DNA of 64,000 nt from Cryptomeria japonica (GCF_030272615.1 NC_081413.1:722451649-722515648), one strand, 5' to 3'; positions 1-13,256 are shown, counted from the first letter of the stretch. The notes: generated by a model from the sequence alone, not told the origin. Translations and numbers: made by a program.

Positions 1-104
1 GCAAGAAACCTTCAATGTGAGTCATGCAACCTTAGTTCTTGTTGGCACTATTACAAGGATATTGAGAAGGTTGTTGATGATTATGGACATAACTGATTAA
101 AAAT

Positions 105-1476
105 GTTTTACTATCTTGATATTATTATTTTGTCATTGATGTCAAGAATTTGATTTTCTAATTCAGTATGATGTTGCCATATCTTAAGAAATATGATATG
201 AAGATTATAAAGAAGTCGGTAAAGACACAGGAAAGAATATGATGAATAAGGGGATAAGTTATTCAATGGGAACTCTACTGAGTCAGACAATGATGAGATC
301 TTGATGTTTTAGATTGTTTTAACATCATACATATGTTGTAAAATGTAAAGGTTAATACTATACTATGTTATCAAGCAAAGAACCTAGTCGGTAAACCCTA
401 AGGTTATCGCAGTCGGTTAATGAAGACAGAATGTCTACTGAGTAAAGTTTAGTATTCACCGAGTTGTAACCAAGCTATAACAGAATGCATTAAATGTTTA
501 CATGTGATATTTAATGAAAGATACTGATGAGCTGGAGCGGATCAATGATTGGTAAGTCGTGGGAGAAATTTGTTAACGAATCTAAGGCAATGGAAAGTCG
601 GCAAGAATATCTACAGCTCAGATTGAACCGCATTACCCTAACACAAGTTCCAAGGTGAATGTGCAAGTTCTGAGGCGGGGTAAAATGTTTTTAGATCGAA
701 AGATACAATGAACCTAGACAAGATTGAAGATCTGATGGCTATGATTGATCATGGGAAATGTGATCAAGGAGATTAAGCAGTTAGAAGATTGTTTATAAAT
801 AAGGAACTGTTGATAAACAATGTATGCGGGCAAGTGTATGCACAGGGATGCTACACAGTGATTACCGAGCACAGAAGCTTGAAGATCTATTAGAATAACA
901 GAGTATTGATGCCCAACAGATAGACAAGATTAGTTCTATGTCTAGATTGTATTGATCAAATAGGAATCTACTTTAGCATTTTAGATGTGAAGTTGCAGAT
1001 AGATTGTATTACTATTATTTTGTGAAAGTGACAGGAAATCTCTTAACCGAGTGGACTTAACAGCCTTATTCTAACAAGGTGACATTCTGATTGAGTGTTT
1101 GAAATCCTTTGACAAGGTCACTTCTAACAAAGTGAAGATCCTAACAGATCTGAGGGAAATCCCTTAACCGGGTCACATATAGCAATGTGTTTTGTAATCT
1201 CTAACATGATTTGCTTTTAATCGAGCATACTCTAGAAGAGTATATTTCTTAGTGGGTCCGAAATCCCACAGTGGTTTTTCCCTATTTGGGTTTCCACGTT
1301 AAATATGGTGTTATGAGGTTTATATTGTTCATATGCTTTTGAGTTTGCATGTTTGACAGTTTTTGATTATATGACTGATATATGTTACCGAGGTTGAATC
1401 TGATGTTTTTATGGATGATTAAGTTTGTATGATTCACCCCCCCCCTCTCATCTTGTTGGCTATTGGATCTATACTC
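105..1476 (+). repeat. Copia-type LTR remnant
   Basis: A long terminal repeat remnant without a recognisable body. Positions 1269-1303 carry the block 'GTGGTTTTTCCC...TTGGGTTTCCACG' that is common near the R/U5 part of plant Copia LTRs and recurs in the other Copia-type LTRs of this window. A poly-C/CTCTCA run (1436-1450) lies near the right end. It is followed by a degenerate primer-binding-like site at 1480-1492 (AAGTATCAGAAC against the Met-tRNA type TGGTATCAGAGC). The left end is set by a TGTT and the phrase GTCATTGATGTCAA, which also stands near the start of the 4544 LTR. No gag follows, so this is either a truncated element or a solo-like LTR. Both boundaries are approximate. Confidence 0.5.
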
Positions 1477-3250
1477 ATATTAAGTATCAGAACTATCAAT
1501 TCTATCATGCCACATACTGTTTAGGCCAAAATGAAGTAGTTTTACAACTTCAAAGGTTAGAGAACAAGATTTTACAAAAGATGCTCATAAGGAGTATGCA
1601 ACATTGACAACTTTTCCATTCTTGCTTTCTACAAACACATCATTTGCATGAGTACCAATTACATTCAAATCATGTAAACATGTATATCATTAGAGACAAA
1701 AGAGAACCACATTAGCCCTGCACAAAAAGGCATTAGGCAATTACAAAACAATGAGTCATTCACTGTCAAAACTAATTATCACTGCACTTTGCCCTTTCAC
1801 TGCTTTTTCACTTTACCCTACATTTACCATTGTCAAAACTCCTTTTCAAAGGTCTGATTGGTGCTTTTTATCAATGCTCTATCTTAGGATGTTTGTTGTC
1901 CTTCATACCTGCTATTTGGAAGAGGAAGATTGCAAAAACGAATCAACCAAAAATGCAAAAATCAGTCATAATTGATTGTGACAGCCAGCTGGGCGTTACA
2001 ACTTTTCCTAAAGGATCATTAATTGATCTTGGAAATCTCAAAACCTATGGGTAGGGTCAAAAACCACTCCTTGTTCTTTTTTGCAAACAAATAGAAGGAG
2101 GTACAAGGCTTTACAAACCCCAATATATGGTGGAGAGTAAGCAAATGAATGGAAACCAACACCAAAATAGTGACTCACTATTTTTTACACCATTTTCACA
2201 AACTGAAAATGCAATCATCCTTATCATGGCTTAGAAAGCCTCTTTTCCTTTACATACAACCTTAAACATCAAAATAGGTCTGTCCATCTGATGAATGCAT
2301 TTTCTATTGAAGAGCAAAGCATCAAACTTCTTCAAAGACCCTAGCCAAATGGCACACTTGCCTAGGGCTCCATGGCCACAAAACTTCTTGCACCTACATT
2401 CTTGAAGTTAAAACATGTATTTACATATCTTACAAGTTGACCAACTGGTTCTTGGGAAGCCATGAACATTTAGGGCTTCAAGAAGCCAAGTTGGTCAAGC
2501 ATCCTTGCCAATTTCCTAGACAAGGCAGTGAAACTGTCAAAACCAAATAATTTTGCTCAAAACTCAAAACTTAATGAAATTTGATGCCACTAAAGGGAAA
2601 AGTTTCAGGAAACATAAGAAAATATGAAAATTTAAAAACAGTACGGCCACGTACAGCAGGTGTATGGACTTCTGCTCACATGGAGCTAAAACATAGGGAA
2701 AAACAAGGTAAAACTAGTGCAAACTTCCAAAATGCTTGATATCTCCAAATGATCAACCCTTACAATGGTTAAAGAAGGAGAATAAATACCTCTACAAGTT
2801 AGTTATCCTCCTATATGGACAGGTACATGTCCAAGAGCACTCAAATTTGACATTTTCATGTCTAAAATGACAACTTTTAATGCCTAGATGATGCAAGGTT
2901 GATCTCAAAGACTACCAATCACCTAAGAACACTACTCACACCTAAAACCAAAAAAAAAGCATGTCTAAAAAATTTTCAAAACAAAAACATATTGAAAACT
3001 CACTTTTTACAACATTTTGCCAGGCAACTCTAAACTGGCAACTTTGAGCAAAAAGATGAAAATAGGAAACATGACCACACAATGAGTTCAAAACTCATGC
3101 AAACAACTTAGAACAACTCAAATACATCTTAGACAAACTTTCTAACTCAAAAATAATAAAAATCAAACTTGCTATCAAACCTGTGATGAAATAAAACTTG
3201 GTGTTCCTGCACCAGTTCTATAAGCTTGGGAGATGATGGAAATGCATTCC
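1477..3250. other. Gene-free AT-rich stretch
   Basis: No coding region is supported. The open frames here are short, overlap one another and show no domain motif. The composition and A-rich runs at 2940-3010 suggest decayed transposon sequence, possibly the leader of a minus-strand element, but I could not find paired LTRs or a clear primer-binding site. Confidence 0.4.
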
Positions 3251-4543
3251 TTACCTCACGATTTATTATTCTTTTACATGTATATTGATCCTAAGCTTGC
3301 GGATCCCTTTATATGCATTCATGAAATGTTGATTGTTTCTATATGACATTATTATTCATTGTGATGTCATCCCATAAGCATAGTTTTAGGTGTATCATGC
3401 TTGCGATATCCTTTTTTATGCTTCTCCTTGTTAGCATTTTATATCCTCTCTTTGGTATGTTCTTCATCTTCTTCCCCTATTTTGCATCTTAAAATCAATT
3501 GCATGTATCCTTCATTCATGCAATTATTTTAAGGGGAGAACCCATTTGCACCTCATGTATGCATCCATGCATATATGCATAGACCCACATTGTTGGTATG
3601 CTCCTTGAGGCATTAATAGAATATGATCCACCTAGCAACAAAATTTTCTAGCATGTGTGCTTACTATGGACCACTTTGTAGTATAATATGAGCCACCTAA
3701 TAAAAGACCTTTCTAGAACATGCAATCCATATGACTTGCCTTTTAGACCTCTCATGGATAACCATGTAACGCAATTTTCTAGTGTGTATGATCCATGAAG
3801 GTATTTAATGGTTCCTAGCTACAGAGTGCCTATGATCCATGAAGATATTGAATGGTTCCTAGCTACATAGTGCCTATGGTCCATGAAGGTATTGAATGCT
3901 TCATAGCTACATAGAATGCGAGAGCTTCAACCATGCCTTGCTTTTTCCTAACAAAAAAATAGATTAGGACTATTCCTCTCTACATATTTCAATCTACGTA
4001 CATGTTTATCTTGTATGTTTGTTATTTTTTTCTTCTTCTATGCATGTTTAGTATTCATCATGCTATATTATTTTGCTAATAATATTTATTTTATAATTTA
4101 TATTTGTCTAATTTTTCTTTCTTGTATGTTTTATATGATTCTGACGTTTCTTATCATATAGATTTTTATTGATTAACATATTTATTTTGTGTAAAAGTAT
4201 ACTCTAACTATGTTAACCTTGTTATTTCCTAGTGTTTGGCATTTTAGGTTCTATAACTATTCATACGCTACTACATTACATGAATTTTAGTTGGATATGT
4301 AATATCAAAATTATATATACATGTAACTTCACGTTTCATTTTGGACTCACTTTGGTTTCTATCTCCCCTAGCATGATTTTAGGTTCATTTGGTCTTTGCC
4401 TTAGCCTTTTTCACCCATGGTTCCAAGATCATCCTTCTCATTGTTCATTTTGTGTAAAAATTATATTTAAGCTCTATTAACCTTAGTATTTCTTAGTTTT
4501 TAACCATATAGGAGTTGTAACTATATGCACACAAGAATGACAT
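3251..4543. other. AT-rich stretch with local repeats
   Basis: No gene is seen. The stretch holds a 44-bp tandem array (3787-3918, listed separately). It also holds an imperfect direct repeat of about 90 bp at 4181-4270 and 4444-4530, both starting with TTTTGTGTAAAA and passing through TTAACCTT and TTTCTTAG/TTTCCTAG-like phrases. The LTR of LARD A begins immediately after. Confidence 0.45.
3787..3918 (+). repeat. Tandem repeat, 3 x 44 bp
   Basis: Three consecutive units start at 3787, 3831 and 3875. Each begins TATGATCCATGAAG or TATGGTCCATGAAG and contains GGTTCCTAGCTACA or a close variant. The third unit is the most diverged. It is a local minisatellite with no visible coding role. Confidence 0.8.
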
Positions 4544-5733
4544 TGTTAGAAATATATGTTTGGTTGTCATTGATGTCAAACTCGGTGATCTGGATTGGTC
4601 TGGGTATAGAAAGTTAGTATACATAGTAAAGGTGTTGTAGAGAAGTAGTATGTATAGATGTTGCAAGTAGTGATATGTATATATGAAGGTGTTGCATAGT
4701 AGTGGAAGATAGGTATGTATGCATGAAGGTGAAGAATCTTGTTGATATGTCAGGTTGTAGATGTGTTTTCTGGAAGGGTGTTGCTCTGGAAATGTTCATA
4801 GTCAGTATTTGGATATGTTTTTCATGTTGATCTAGTATTGGATTCAATTTTAGTAATTCTTTTGGTGCTTCGAGTGTTGTTCTTCGGAATTTTATTCCAC
4901 ATTGATGGTATTCAACAATGATTGCAGTGCTCCGCATTCCTTCACATTTTGGTTTCTGGTGATGTTCTTTTGGAAATATATTGTTCATGATATTAATTTC
5001 TTTATGTTAAGTTGGACTATGTTTTTGTGCTTTGGAAGCATGCTTGCAGAAGTTCAAGGACATGTTCATTCCAGGTCTAGCTGACATTGAATGTCTTTGT
5101 TCTTGTTTTGCTCCAGTGCTTATAATGTGTAATCTAACCGTTGAAATATTCTTGAAGGAAATTATGTAAAATACCTATGAAGAAGTATTCTTCAGGAAAG
5201 TTTTCTCGAGGCCAACTTGATGCACATACTGGTAGTGTATATGTGTTCGTGTGTTAAAGGAGAAAAGTAGAATTGTTGCAACACTGGATTAGAGCAAACA
5301 GATTGAGTTAGAGTTGTAGGGACTCTTGACTGAATCTGCTACAAGCAGTTGTTTGGATATTTGAGCTTATCAGGAACTGATCCCATGCATATGTAGATGC
5401 AATTTTCTCAGTTCAATTTTGTATCTATTTCTTGGCAGTGAGCCTTTCGGCAACAAGACGTTGTATTCCAGGCAGTGAGCCCTTCATATAACTAGTTATA
5501 TTATCTTGAGAGTTAACCCTCTTTGTGGTTTTTTTCCATTCGGGTTTTCCAGGTCTATAAAAATATTGTCTCTCTCTTATGGTTGTGTATTTCTTTCATT
5601 TCAGTTATGTTGCATGCATTTCTTTTGGGTTGAAGTTAATTGATAATAAGTTAAGTTTTTCAAAAGTTTAGTTTTAATCTTTATAAGGGGATACTAATTC
5701 ACCCCCCCTCTCAGTATTTTGGTTTGTTCAACA
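4544..5733 (+). repeat. 5' LTR of LARD A
   Basis: It starts TGTTAGAAATATATG and ends TTCAACA, giving TG...CA ends. A primer-binding site follows within 2 bases. A GTGGTTTTTTTCC...CGGGTTTTCC block lies near 5525-5550, and a poly-C/CTCTCAG run at about 5700-5713. The open frames inside it (for example 4614-4988 on the minus strand) are chance frames. Confidence 0.75.
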
Positions 5734-5734
5734 A

Positions 5735-5751
5735 TTGGTATAAGAGCTTGG
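5735..5751 (+). promoter_or_regulatory. Primer-binding site of LARD A
   Basis: TTGGTATAAGAGCTTGG directly follows the LTR. It differs by one base from the usual TGGTATCAGAGC core that pairs with initiator Met-tRNA in plant Copia elements. Confidence 0.75.
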
Positions 5752-5798
5752 TCCCTTGTTGCTAGCTTAACCACTTAAGGGAGATCTTATTTGAGTAA

Positions 5799-5957
5799 AT
5801 GACTCCTATGGATATGGCTAGAGAATACTACTTGGATGAAGAATTGAAGACAACCCTTTAAGATCTAGAGAGTGTGGAATTTGAGAATGAATAATTGAAA
5901 GAGAATATCAAGGTAGCGAATGAATGTGTGAAGAAGTTGAGAGATTAGATCCTATAA
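5799..5957 (+). pseudogene. LARD A gag, N-terminal fragment
   Basis: The frame starts at the ATG at 5799, about 50 bases past the primer-binding site. It encodes a charged, leucine-rich helix (phrases MAREYYLDEELKTTL, then LKENIKVANECVKKLRD) broken by in-frame stops. The LARD B gag start (60505 downwards) has the same spacing of Leu, Asp and Glu, including TLEDLD against TL-DLES, which supports homology. The predicted form is a coiled-coil gag N-terminus. It is cut off at 5957 by inserted sequence and resumes near 20509. Confidence 0.6.
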
Positions 5958-5989
5958 TGGTGAAAAATTAGGGTTTCCACCATTAGATG

Positions 5990-7015
5990 TGTATACACCT
6001 AAAAATGGTTTGAAGATAATTAATCAAATCAGCAATTATTTAATTAATCTCCCTCCCCAATTTAATTGAATTCACTAAGCAATTTGATTAAATTCCTCTT
6101 CATCTACTTATTAATAAATCTAAGGATTTATTTAATAAGTTCATTTCACCCCTTTAATTAATTAATTATTTAAAATTAATTAATTCCCTCCATCCAAAAT
6201 CATTTCTTCTAAATCCTTTAATTAATTAAAACAAATCAAATCCATGAGTTGTTGAGATTAATTATCCTTTTCATATTATTTGAATTTTTAAATTCAAATT
6301 CTCCCAACTTCTACCACTCCTAAACCCAACCATTCCTAAACCTAACCCATTCTACCTACCACCATGTCCCCTTTCATCTAACATCTTCTAGAACCTTTGT
6401 GACACTTGTCACTAAGTGTTCCCTTTCATCCAACCCTTCTAGAAGAATCTTGACACTTGTCACCATAGAGATTACAGATGTTCCCTTTAATCCAGCCCCC
6501 TTTGCCAACCTCCTCCAATTTAACCATTGATATCTTCTGATCAATGTTGACCGTTGATTCTTGCCACATCATCCCTAGCCTTGGGAAATCCTATAAATAG
6601 ACCTCATTTTGAGCAATATGGATCCCATCTCATTTTCATCTTATGCATTATTATTATAGGCATCTAGCTTCTAGTTTATCATTCATAGCAATGTTATCAT
6701 GCTCAATTTTAGCTTAATTGCATCTTACTCTTAGTTCATTTTTTAGATCAATCATGAACTCATATAGCTTAATCATGCTATTCTTGCTAGATCATACATT
6801 TTCACCATTCAAATCCTTCATCTAAGTGTAGTCAAGTCACTGGAATATGCATAATCAGATCTGAGAGCATTTTTCATACTCGCATTTACTTGGAGGCAAT
6901 AAGTCAATTAGCTATGGTTTTACATTTCTTGGATTTAAATCTTCTAACCATGCTTGTATTGATTTATTGAGTGCATTGTGGTTGCAGGTACAGGTACACT
7001 TCACAGAGCATGACA
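5990..7015 (+). repeat. 5' LTR of Tat element
   Basis: It begins TGTATACACC and ends GCATGACA. A TATA box (CTATAAATAG, 6591-6600) is placed to drive the element transcript. The AT-rich left third contains TTAATTAATTAATT stretches. It is paired with 18193-19213. Confidence 0.92.
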
Positions 7016-7038
7016 TTTTGGCACCCACCGTGGGGCTC
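7016..7038 (+). promoter_or_regulatory. Primer-binding site of Tat element
   Basis: TTTTGGCACCCACCGTGGGG directly abuts the LTR end. It has the TTTGGCRCC...GTGGGG form common in Tat-type gypsy elements and matches the site in element 3 at 27481 in pattern. The exact tRNA is not assigned here. Confidence 0.75.
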
Positions 7039-9084
7039 GAATCATCACTTTTGGCCTCTTAATCCTCATCAAACATCTTCTCTATCCAGCTTTGGTGCAG
7101 AAATTCGTATGAGTTGCCTTTTCAAATCGTACGAACTTCCTTTCAGTCTAGGACGACACCTTATCCTGACTCGTACTAGGTATAAATTTGTGTCGTATGA
7201 GTCTATTTCTTGCAAATTCTTTACTCGTACTAGGTTGATCCTGTGTCACACAAGCCTGTTTTGGATACTGTACGAAATCTAGAGTTCTGTCGTACTAACT
7301 TGAAATCTGTGTCGTACGAGTCTCTAACTCTATGATTTCTAACAGACTGCATTTTAGGGTTTTCTAATTCTAATCCAAAATTTTCTAACACTAACTCTGA
7401 TCTATTTATGAGATTTTTGCAGCCTAACTCTTTCTTGCAGGACGCTTGTCAATGATACGCTTGTCAAAGACAAATTCTAAACATAATGATGACTACTGAT
7501 GGATCTATTTTGTAGGTTGCCTAAGGATTCAACAAAAACTTTGTGTATTCTTTAAGATTTTTAGGCACACTTTAATTTGGGCTTAAAGAAATTAACAACT
7601 ATCATGTCTTATGTGTCTTTGATGATAGGCAAGTATGCTCTCACCTTTCTTAGGTGATCAAAAAGCTAGACTCATCTTTTGCTTTCATTAGTGCATCTCT
7701 TTAGCAGGCTTGCCCTCCCAAGGAGTTATTAACTCTTATCCCTTAAGGTCGGTGAGAGGGGAACGACCTAAGTGGGAACGACCAATGCCAAGTAATCCAA
7801 CCCACTATAAAATAAATGTGTTTTTGATGAAAATTAAAGCAACAACAGTGCTCGGGAATAGCTCTCCTTCATACCTTCGGGTATATCAGACCTTGGTTTT
7901 CAAGGTTGGGAGACCTCTTAATTGAGTTTATAATAGTGCCGGTTAAAATAGAAGCTACTTGATTCACCTCTGAAAGGGTGATAATCTTTGTGCAAGAGAG
8001 ATAGTAACTCTCCCAAGACACTTGCCATATTGTGCCCCCATTAGCATTTGGAGTCGGATAATACGGTGTTGAGAATCCATTGCGTGAGACTCAGCGGCCA
8101 TATTCTGATTAGCTATTGGGTGTGTACCTAAGTCAACAAGAAAATTTTTTCATTCTCAGCCAACTTCCTTAGGGTTTATCTTGATTGGGAGTCATTTATC
8201 ACATCATGTGTTTGTTGTGTATTCATCCCTAAATGAGAAAATCAGACACCTAAAAACTGGAAAACATAAACAAAACATCATCAGAACTCAAAGATCAAAA
8301 TCAACAAAACAAACACTTTTTACCATTCTCTAAAACCTGTCATACAAGTTAACTTGCATAAAATCATTTGTCATACTATCTGCTATCCTGTGTCGTACAA
8401 GATAGGTGTTTTGTCGTATGGTCTATAATCCCAAGTCGTACAAGTTGTTGTTGTTTATATGAAAAATTACGTTCTGTCATATGACTTTGTATCTTGTGTC
8501 ATCCTAAGCTGAATCTTATGTCGTACGAAACTTTGCATCTATCAGTCCAGAGCGGTGTCTTGCATGCCTATTTCAGATTTATCATTTCTGCCTGATCAAT
8601 TTGCAATAAGCATAAACATCCGTTATCTATTAATCTATGCTTAGATTGTCTGCTTGGTTTACTTGGTCAAGTTATCATCCGTCAAAATCAGACTCTAGAA
8701 GATAAAAACCCCAAGATTTTCAAAGTGTTCACCCTTAACAAGTTCAAGATATAAACATCTCAAAGTGCACTATCACCCTCTTTGATAAACTAATCACTCA
8801 AACATAGTTTCTCATCAGGATCAATCATCCTTTATCGCAAAACTAAAACATTTGGTCAGGATAACCTTGTCCCACATCGTAGGATAGATCGTTCCTATCG
8901 GACTTGGTTCTTATCAATCATCATCATTGCACTCTTAAACTAAAGATCGAAAAACTTGCAAACCTTTAAACGCTTGAATCCTATTTTAGTGTCATATCAC
9001 TCTATTGCCTTGAAATTGACTATTGATCACTTACCCAAAACAACCTTTTGGACAATCAAATCTTAAGCAAAAAAACATACGTGT
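7039..9084 (+). other. Tat leader (5' noncoding) with TCGTACGA-type repeats
   Basis: Two kilobases without a supported gene. Two clusters of an 8-base palindrome-like motif, TCGTACGA and variants (TCGTATGA, TCGTACTA, TCATACAA), lie at about 7105-7322 and 8338-8530, usually preceded by TG or CTG. A phrase around 7710-8100 about gene-free 'gtgagaggg...' sequence recurs in diverged form in element 3 (about 28430-28920), so the two leaders are related. Confidence 0.7.
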
Positions 9085-10461
9085 ATGCCTGTTCTAACTA
9101 GAGCTCAGAGACAAAGGATCACAGAGACTGAAATCGAAACATTGAAAATATTCAAAGAGCATATAACCATGGAACATGAAGATGAAATACAAGTTGAAGA
9201 TGAAATAATAGAACAAAACATCAGAGACATCAAGAAAGATCCCCAAATATTCAACAAATTTATGCAGAAATTGTTGGAGGATGAAAAAGAAAAATACTTT
9301 CTAATGCTAGCCAAATCTGGTGCTACACTTCCCCAATATTTTTATGTGAATAAATTGACACAAAAGAAAAGTGACCCTCCTCCTAATAACGAACAATATG
9401 AGGACATGTTTGGTCTCTGTATGAATGACACATCAATTCCCAATAGCACTAGAAATAATGAATAAACTGACATACCTAGAAGAGATGAAGTAGAAATCCT
9501 GAATAACATTCAATTCAATGACGATACAAGAAGAGCTAGAGATGAAATAAGAAGAGATCCCAATCCTCCTAGAATGCAAAATCATGGTCATACAAGAACA
9601 AATCATGTTGATAATCCTATCATGACTCTCACACAACAACTGCAAGCAATGCAAACACAAATCCAAGAGATGCAAAGAGGAAATATTAGACGATACTCAC
9701 TTCAAGAAATTTGTCCTTATCATTTCAACATAAATCTAAACATGATACCATTTCCTATAGGTTTTGAAACCCCGAGATACGAAAAAATATGATGGAAGCA
9801 CTGACCCTCAAGATCATATACGAGAATTTTGCACAATGAGTATGGAGTATGCACACGAGGATACCTACTTAATGAGACTATTTCCAAAAAGCTTAACTGG
9901 ACTAGCTATGGAATGGTTCTCCAAACTTACACCCGGAATCAAATCATTTTCAAAGTTTTGTTTCACAATACTCCTACAACATACAACATGAAGTAACAAT
10001 GCTAGACCTATGTAACACTAAGCAAAAAGGTGGAGAACCCTTCATGACATTCTTACAATGATGGAGACGCCTAGCATTGTGGTATCCTCGTACATTGCCA
10101 GAGTACGAAAAAATGAACATATTCATTGACAACTAATCAAATGAGTTATTACTTTAAAATGCAAGGAAATCAAAGCTTTGGAAAAATGGTTGATAATGGA
10201 ATTAGAATGGAAGAAGCCATGATAAAGAAGGGCAAGTTGAAAATATACAAAGAAGGAGTCCATCCTCCTAACAACAACAATAACAACAATCACAATGATA
10301 AGCCAAAGTTTTGGAATAGAAATCGAAATGTCATCAACGATGGAATAGTAGATAACAACAATGTGAAACCAAAGCAACTGGTTTTCAATTTATCTACTCA
10401 CTCGGTAGCAGCACAACAAAACAACAATCACCAAAGAGCAACTATCAAAAATTTCTTTTGA
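9085..10461 (+). pseudogene. Tat gag (capsid/nucleocapsid precursor), broken
   Basis: Gag packages the element RNA into virus-like particles in the cytoplasm. The ATG at 9085 opens an acidic, helical N-terminus (MPVLTRAQRQRI..., rich in Glu and Asp) with a stop at 9463. A Gln-rich helix follows at 9574-9680. After a frameshift near 9765 comes the retrotransposon-gag core (9770-9960: DPQDHIREF, then GLAMEWFSKLTPGI-SF). The frame returns near 10126, with an Asn-rich stretch (about 10270-10295) that is an AAC/AAT microsatellite-like run. At least two frameshifts and several stops make it a pseudogene. Homology is judged from the WF-L-pattern and position. Confidence 0.75.
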
Positions 10462-10524
10462 AGACAATTCACAAACATTGGTGAACCCCTTGGATCGGCA
10501 TTAAAGACACTTCTCACAAACAAA

Positions 10525-11535
10525 TTGATCGCTTTACCAGAAGAAAGGAACTACGAACCTCAAATCAAACGACATTGGTGGAATGATAATCGGTATTGCG
10601 ATTTCCATCGAAACAAGGGACATCTCACATATAATTTTCAAAAGTTAAAACATATCATACAAGACATGATTGATAATGGCGTAATAACTATGGATGGACA
10701 TACAACAAATGAATCTCATATCGCCTTTAAAAATCCACTTCCAAACTATGAGAAAGGTGAGTCATCAACAACAAACAATAGTAAGGGTAAAGCAAAGGTA
10801 AATTACGCTCATACATATGACAATGTGGTGAATGTGATTGTAGTTAAAGAAAAACACAATCAAGAACATGCCCAGGCTATCACAAGAAGCAAAGCCAAAG
10901 TTGTTTTGTCGTGTCCTACAACAAACACATCATCCACTACAACAAAACAATACAATCTAGTGGAGCAATTACAGAAAATACCTGCACAAATATCTATCTT
11001 GGAGCTTTTAAAACTTTCACCTACACATAAAGAAATTCTTGAACGAGCATTAGTAGATACCACAGTATCCAAAGATCTTGATATTGATCAATTCCAAACC
11101 ATGGTGGGACACCTCACAACCCCTAATTGCTTATCATTCACTGACGAAGATGACATGTCTCTGCAACACCCTCACAATGCTCCCTTGCATATTGAAGTCC
11201 TCATTCACAAAACGCGAGTCAAGCGTGTTCTAATAGATGGTGGAGCTAGCCTAAATATTTGCTCATTGAGTCTTATTCGTGCCTTAGGATATTCAGAAGA
11301 TGCAGTTGATGTCCGGAAAAGGATCACTATAAAAGCCTATGATGAAGAAGAACGTTCCTCCAAGGGAATTGTGATACTACCAATCAAAGTGGGACCTCTA
11401 CAAAAAGACACAGCCTACCAAGTTCTAGACTTGGACCTATCATATAATGTGCTCTTAGGGAGACCATGGATACATGACTTGCAAGTTGTCCCATCAACCT
11501 ATCATCAATGTGTAAAATTTCCCTACGAAGGATAA
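10525..11535 (+). CDS. Tat gag end plus aspartic protease, open 336 codons
   Basis: The longest open frame of the Tat element. Residues 20-55 contain YCDFHRNKGHLTYNF and IDNGVI, a degenerate zinc-binding motif typical of the gag-protease junction in Tat elements. Residues about 220-330 form the aspartic protease. LIDGGASLNIC carries the catalytic Asp in the D-G-G-A form usual in Tat (instead of DSGA), and the C-terminal LLGRPWIHDL is the second conserved block. The protease would cut the polyprotein. The frame is the same as gag at 9085 and 10126 and has no separate start, so 10525 is only where the open stretch begins. It ends at a TAA at 11533 before the spacer. Confidence 0.8.
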   Translation: MIALPEERNYEPQIKRHWWNDNRYCDFHRNKGHLTYNFQKLKHIIQDMIDNGVITMDGHTTNESHIAFKNPLPNYEKGESSTTNNSKGKAKVNYAHTYDNVVNVIVVKEKHNQEHAQAITRSKAKVVLSCPTTNTSSTTTKQYNLVEQLQKIPAQISILELLKLSPTHKEILERALVDTTVSKDLDIDQFQTMVGHLTTPNCLSFTDEDDMSLQHPHNAPLHIEVLIHKTRVKRVLIDGGASLNICSLSLIRALGYSEDAVDVRKRITIKAYDEEERSSKGIVILPIKVGPLQKDTAYQVLDLDLSYNVLLGRPWIHDLQVVPSTYHQCVKFPYEG

Positions 11536-13256
11536 GAAATCACAATATTTGTAGATGCAAATCCATTCCAATATTGCAGCAATCTAAAAATGGGTCAAGA
11601 AGTAATTGTTCCACATAACAAGGAAGCAACATCTTCGAGTACACAATCCAAGGAAAAATCATTTGCCTCTATTCTGTCAAGTATGGAAAAACAAATGCAG
11701 CAAAGAGATCGAGGGAACAAAGAATAATCAATATCACAATTACCACTTTCTCCTAAATCCTTGGGAAAACCATCAAACTCTAAACAACAACCAACTGCGA
11801 AACATCTTCCAATATTTGATGGAGCATTCATTAGTGCTGGAACCTTATAAGAGGAAACAAAAGAAAAAGATGTGCTACAATGGCTATACAAAGATGAAGA
11901 AGTTCAACAAAAGGTCAACAATGTTAGAATACCTACAGAAAAATATGGAAAAGGATTCAACATTCTTTGAAGGATGGGATACACTGGAATAGGCCCTATA
12001 GGAAAACAAAAAGAAGGTATCTCAGAACCTATTCATCCTCATACTCAACAGACTATAGACAAAGTAGGTTTAGGGTATGGACAAGTCCTTATACCATAAG
12101 ACACATCTTTTAGTCAACAATAAGAGGAATATGAAAATAGACAAGAACAACTGGCAATTGAAAGGGAAGAAAAATCAGCTAAGCAACAAACAAACACAAA
12201 ATGGCAAAAGAAGAAAGCTTCAAATACACAAGATAAACAAACTAAAAACATCTCTCAAGCTGAAGCAGCATTAAATCTCAATCAAAACAAGAAAGAAGCT
12301 AATATAAATCCAAGAGAACCCATAAAAAGTTTGCAAAACTCAATCTCAGTCTTGAAGAGGTTGAATATGAAAGAGGAAAAAGTATAGCCAGAAAAGTGGA
12401 AGAAATGTTATATGACCAAATCTGTAGACTACAAGCTGCAAGTGATGCAGATTCTAATGAATGGGGACGGGATTACTATCACTCTAAAGAATCAAATGAA
12501 GAAAAATGATTTGAAGGAGATATAGAATTTGATATAGTTCACACGTATGCAAGACAAACATCAGGAATTAGTTCACTTGAATTAGAATCACATTCGGCTA
12601 ACTTGGACTTAACCGAGGACAATTAGGAACTTCTTACATGAGGTAATTCTGATGAGAGTACCATTTTAGACATCGATACACATATTGAAAACTTTGATAC
12701 CTCCATCATGACCCTTGAAACCCTCGAAACATCCCAACCTGAAGATCCCTTACCTCTAATCCACCTCGAGCTTATTGATTGGGAAAATCAAGGACATACT
12801 ACTATTGATACCTTTCCAAATGACCATACCATATATGTATATCTTAATGCAATCAAACCCATAACAAATTTAACCAGGAATTTCAAAAACACATCTTCCA
12901 GTCAAGTGGGTGTTAAATCTCCTAGTCGCAAAAGTGAAAATAAAGAAAACAATATCAGGTCTAATGCTGAAAACCATTTCTTGGCAACATTAGACCAGGA
13001 AAAAGTAAAAAGAAAGGACACATCTAATGGTGAAAACCTCCTTGAGGTGCCAGAAGATGGGGGATTTGACACTTTACCTGAGCATTATCAAGAAAGGTCA
13101 TCCATTTTGATCGAACCAACATAGGCAATTAACATTGGCACAAAAGAGAAACCAAAGATTCTTCATCCAGCAACATCTCTATCAGAGGTAGAAATGCAAC
13201 AATATGTGGAATTCTTCAAATGAAGGCAAATCAATTTTTCCTGGTCATATGTAGAC
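11536..13256 (+). pseudogene. Tat spacer between protease and RT, decayed
   Basis: A 1.7-kb stretch that was probably coding, now with stops in all frames. Recognisable pieces are Lys/Gln-rich text (11606-12270), an acidic piece with repeated ETLETSQPEDP-like text (12708-13124), and the pre-RT block MPGLDPEL at 13257 with FSWSYVD just upstream. Tat-type elements usually have a long poorly conserved linker here. No independent gene is supported. Confidence 0.55.

Noticed and set aside
1425-2054. Three short overlapping plus-strand open frames
   Set aside because: No domain text, overlapping frames in low-complexity DNA next to an LTR remnant; expected by chance.
4614-4988. 124-codon minus-strand frame
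   Set aside because: Lies wholly inside the 5' LTR of LARD A and encodes His/Thr-rich low-complexity text without a known motif.
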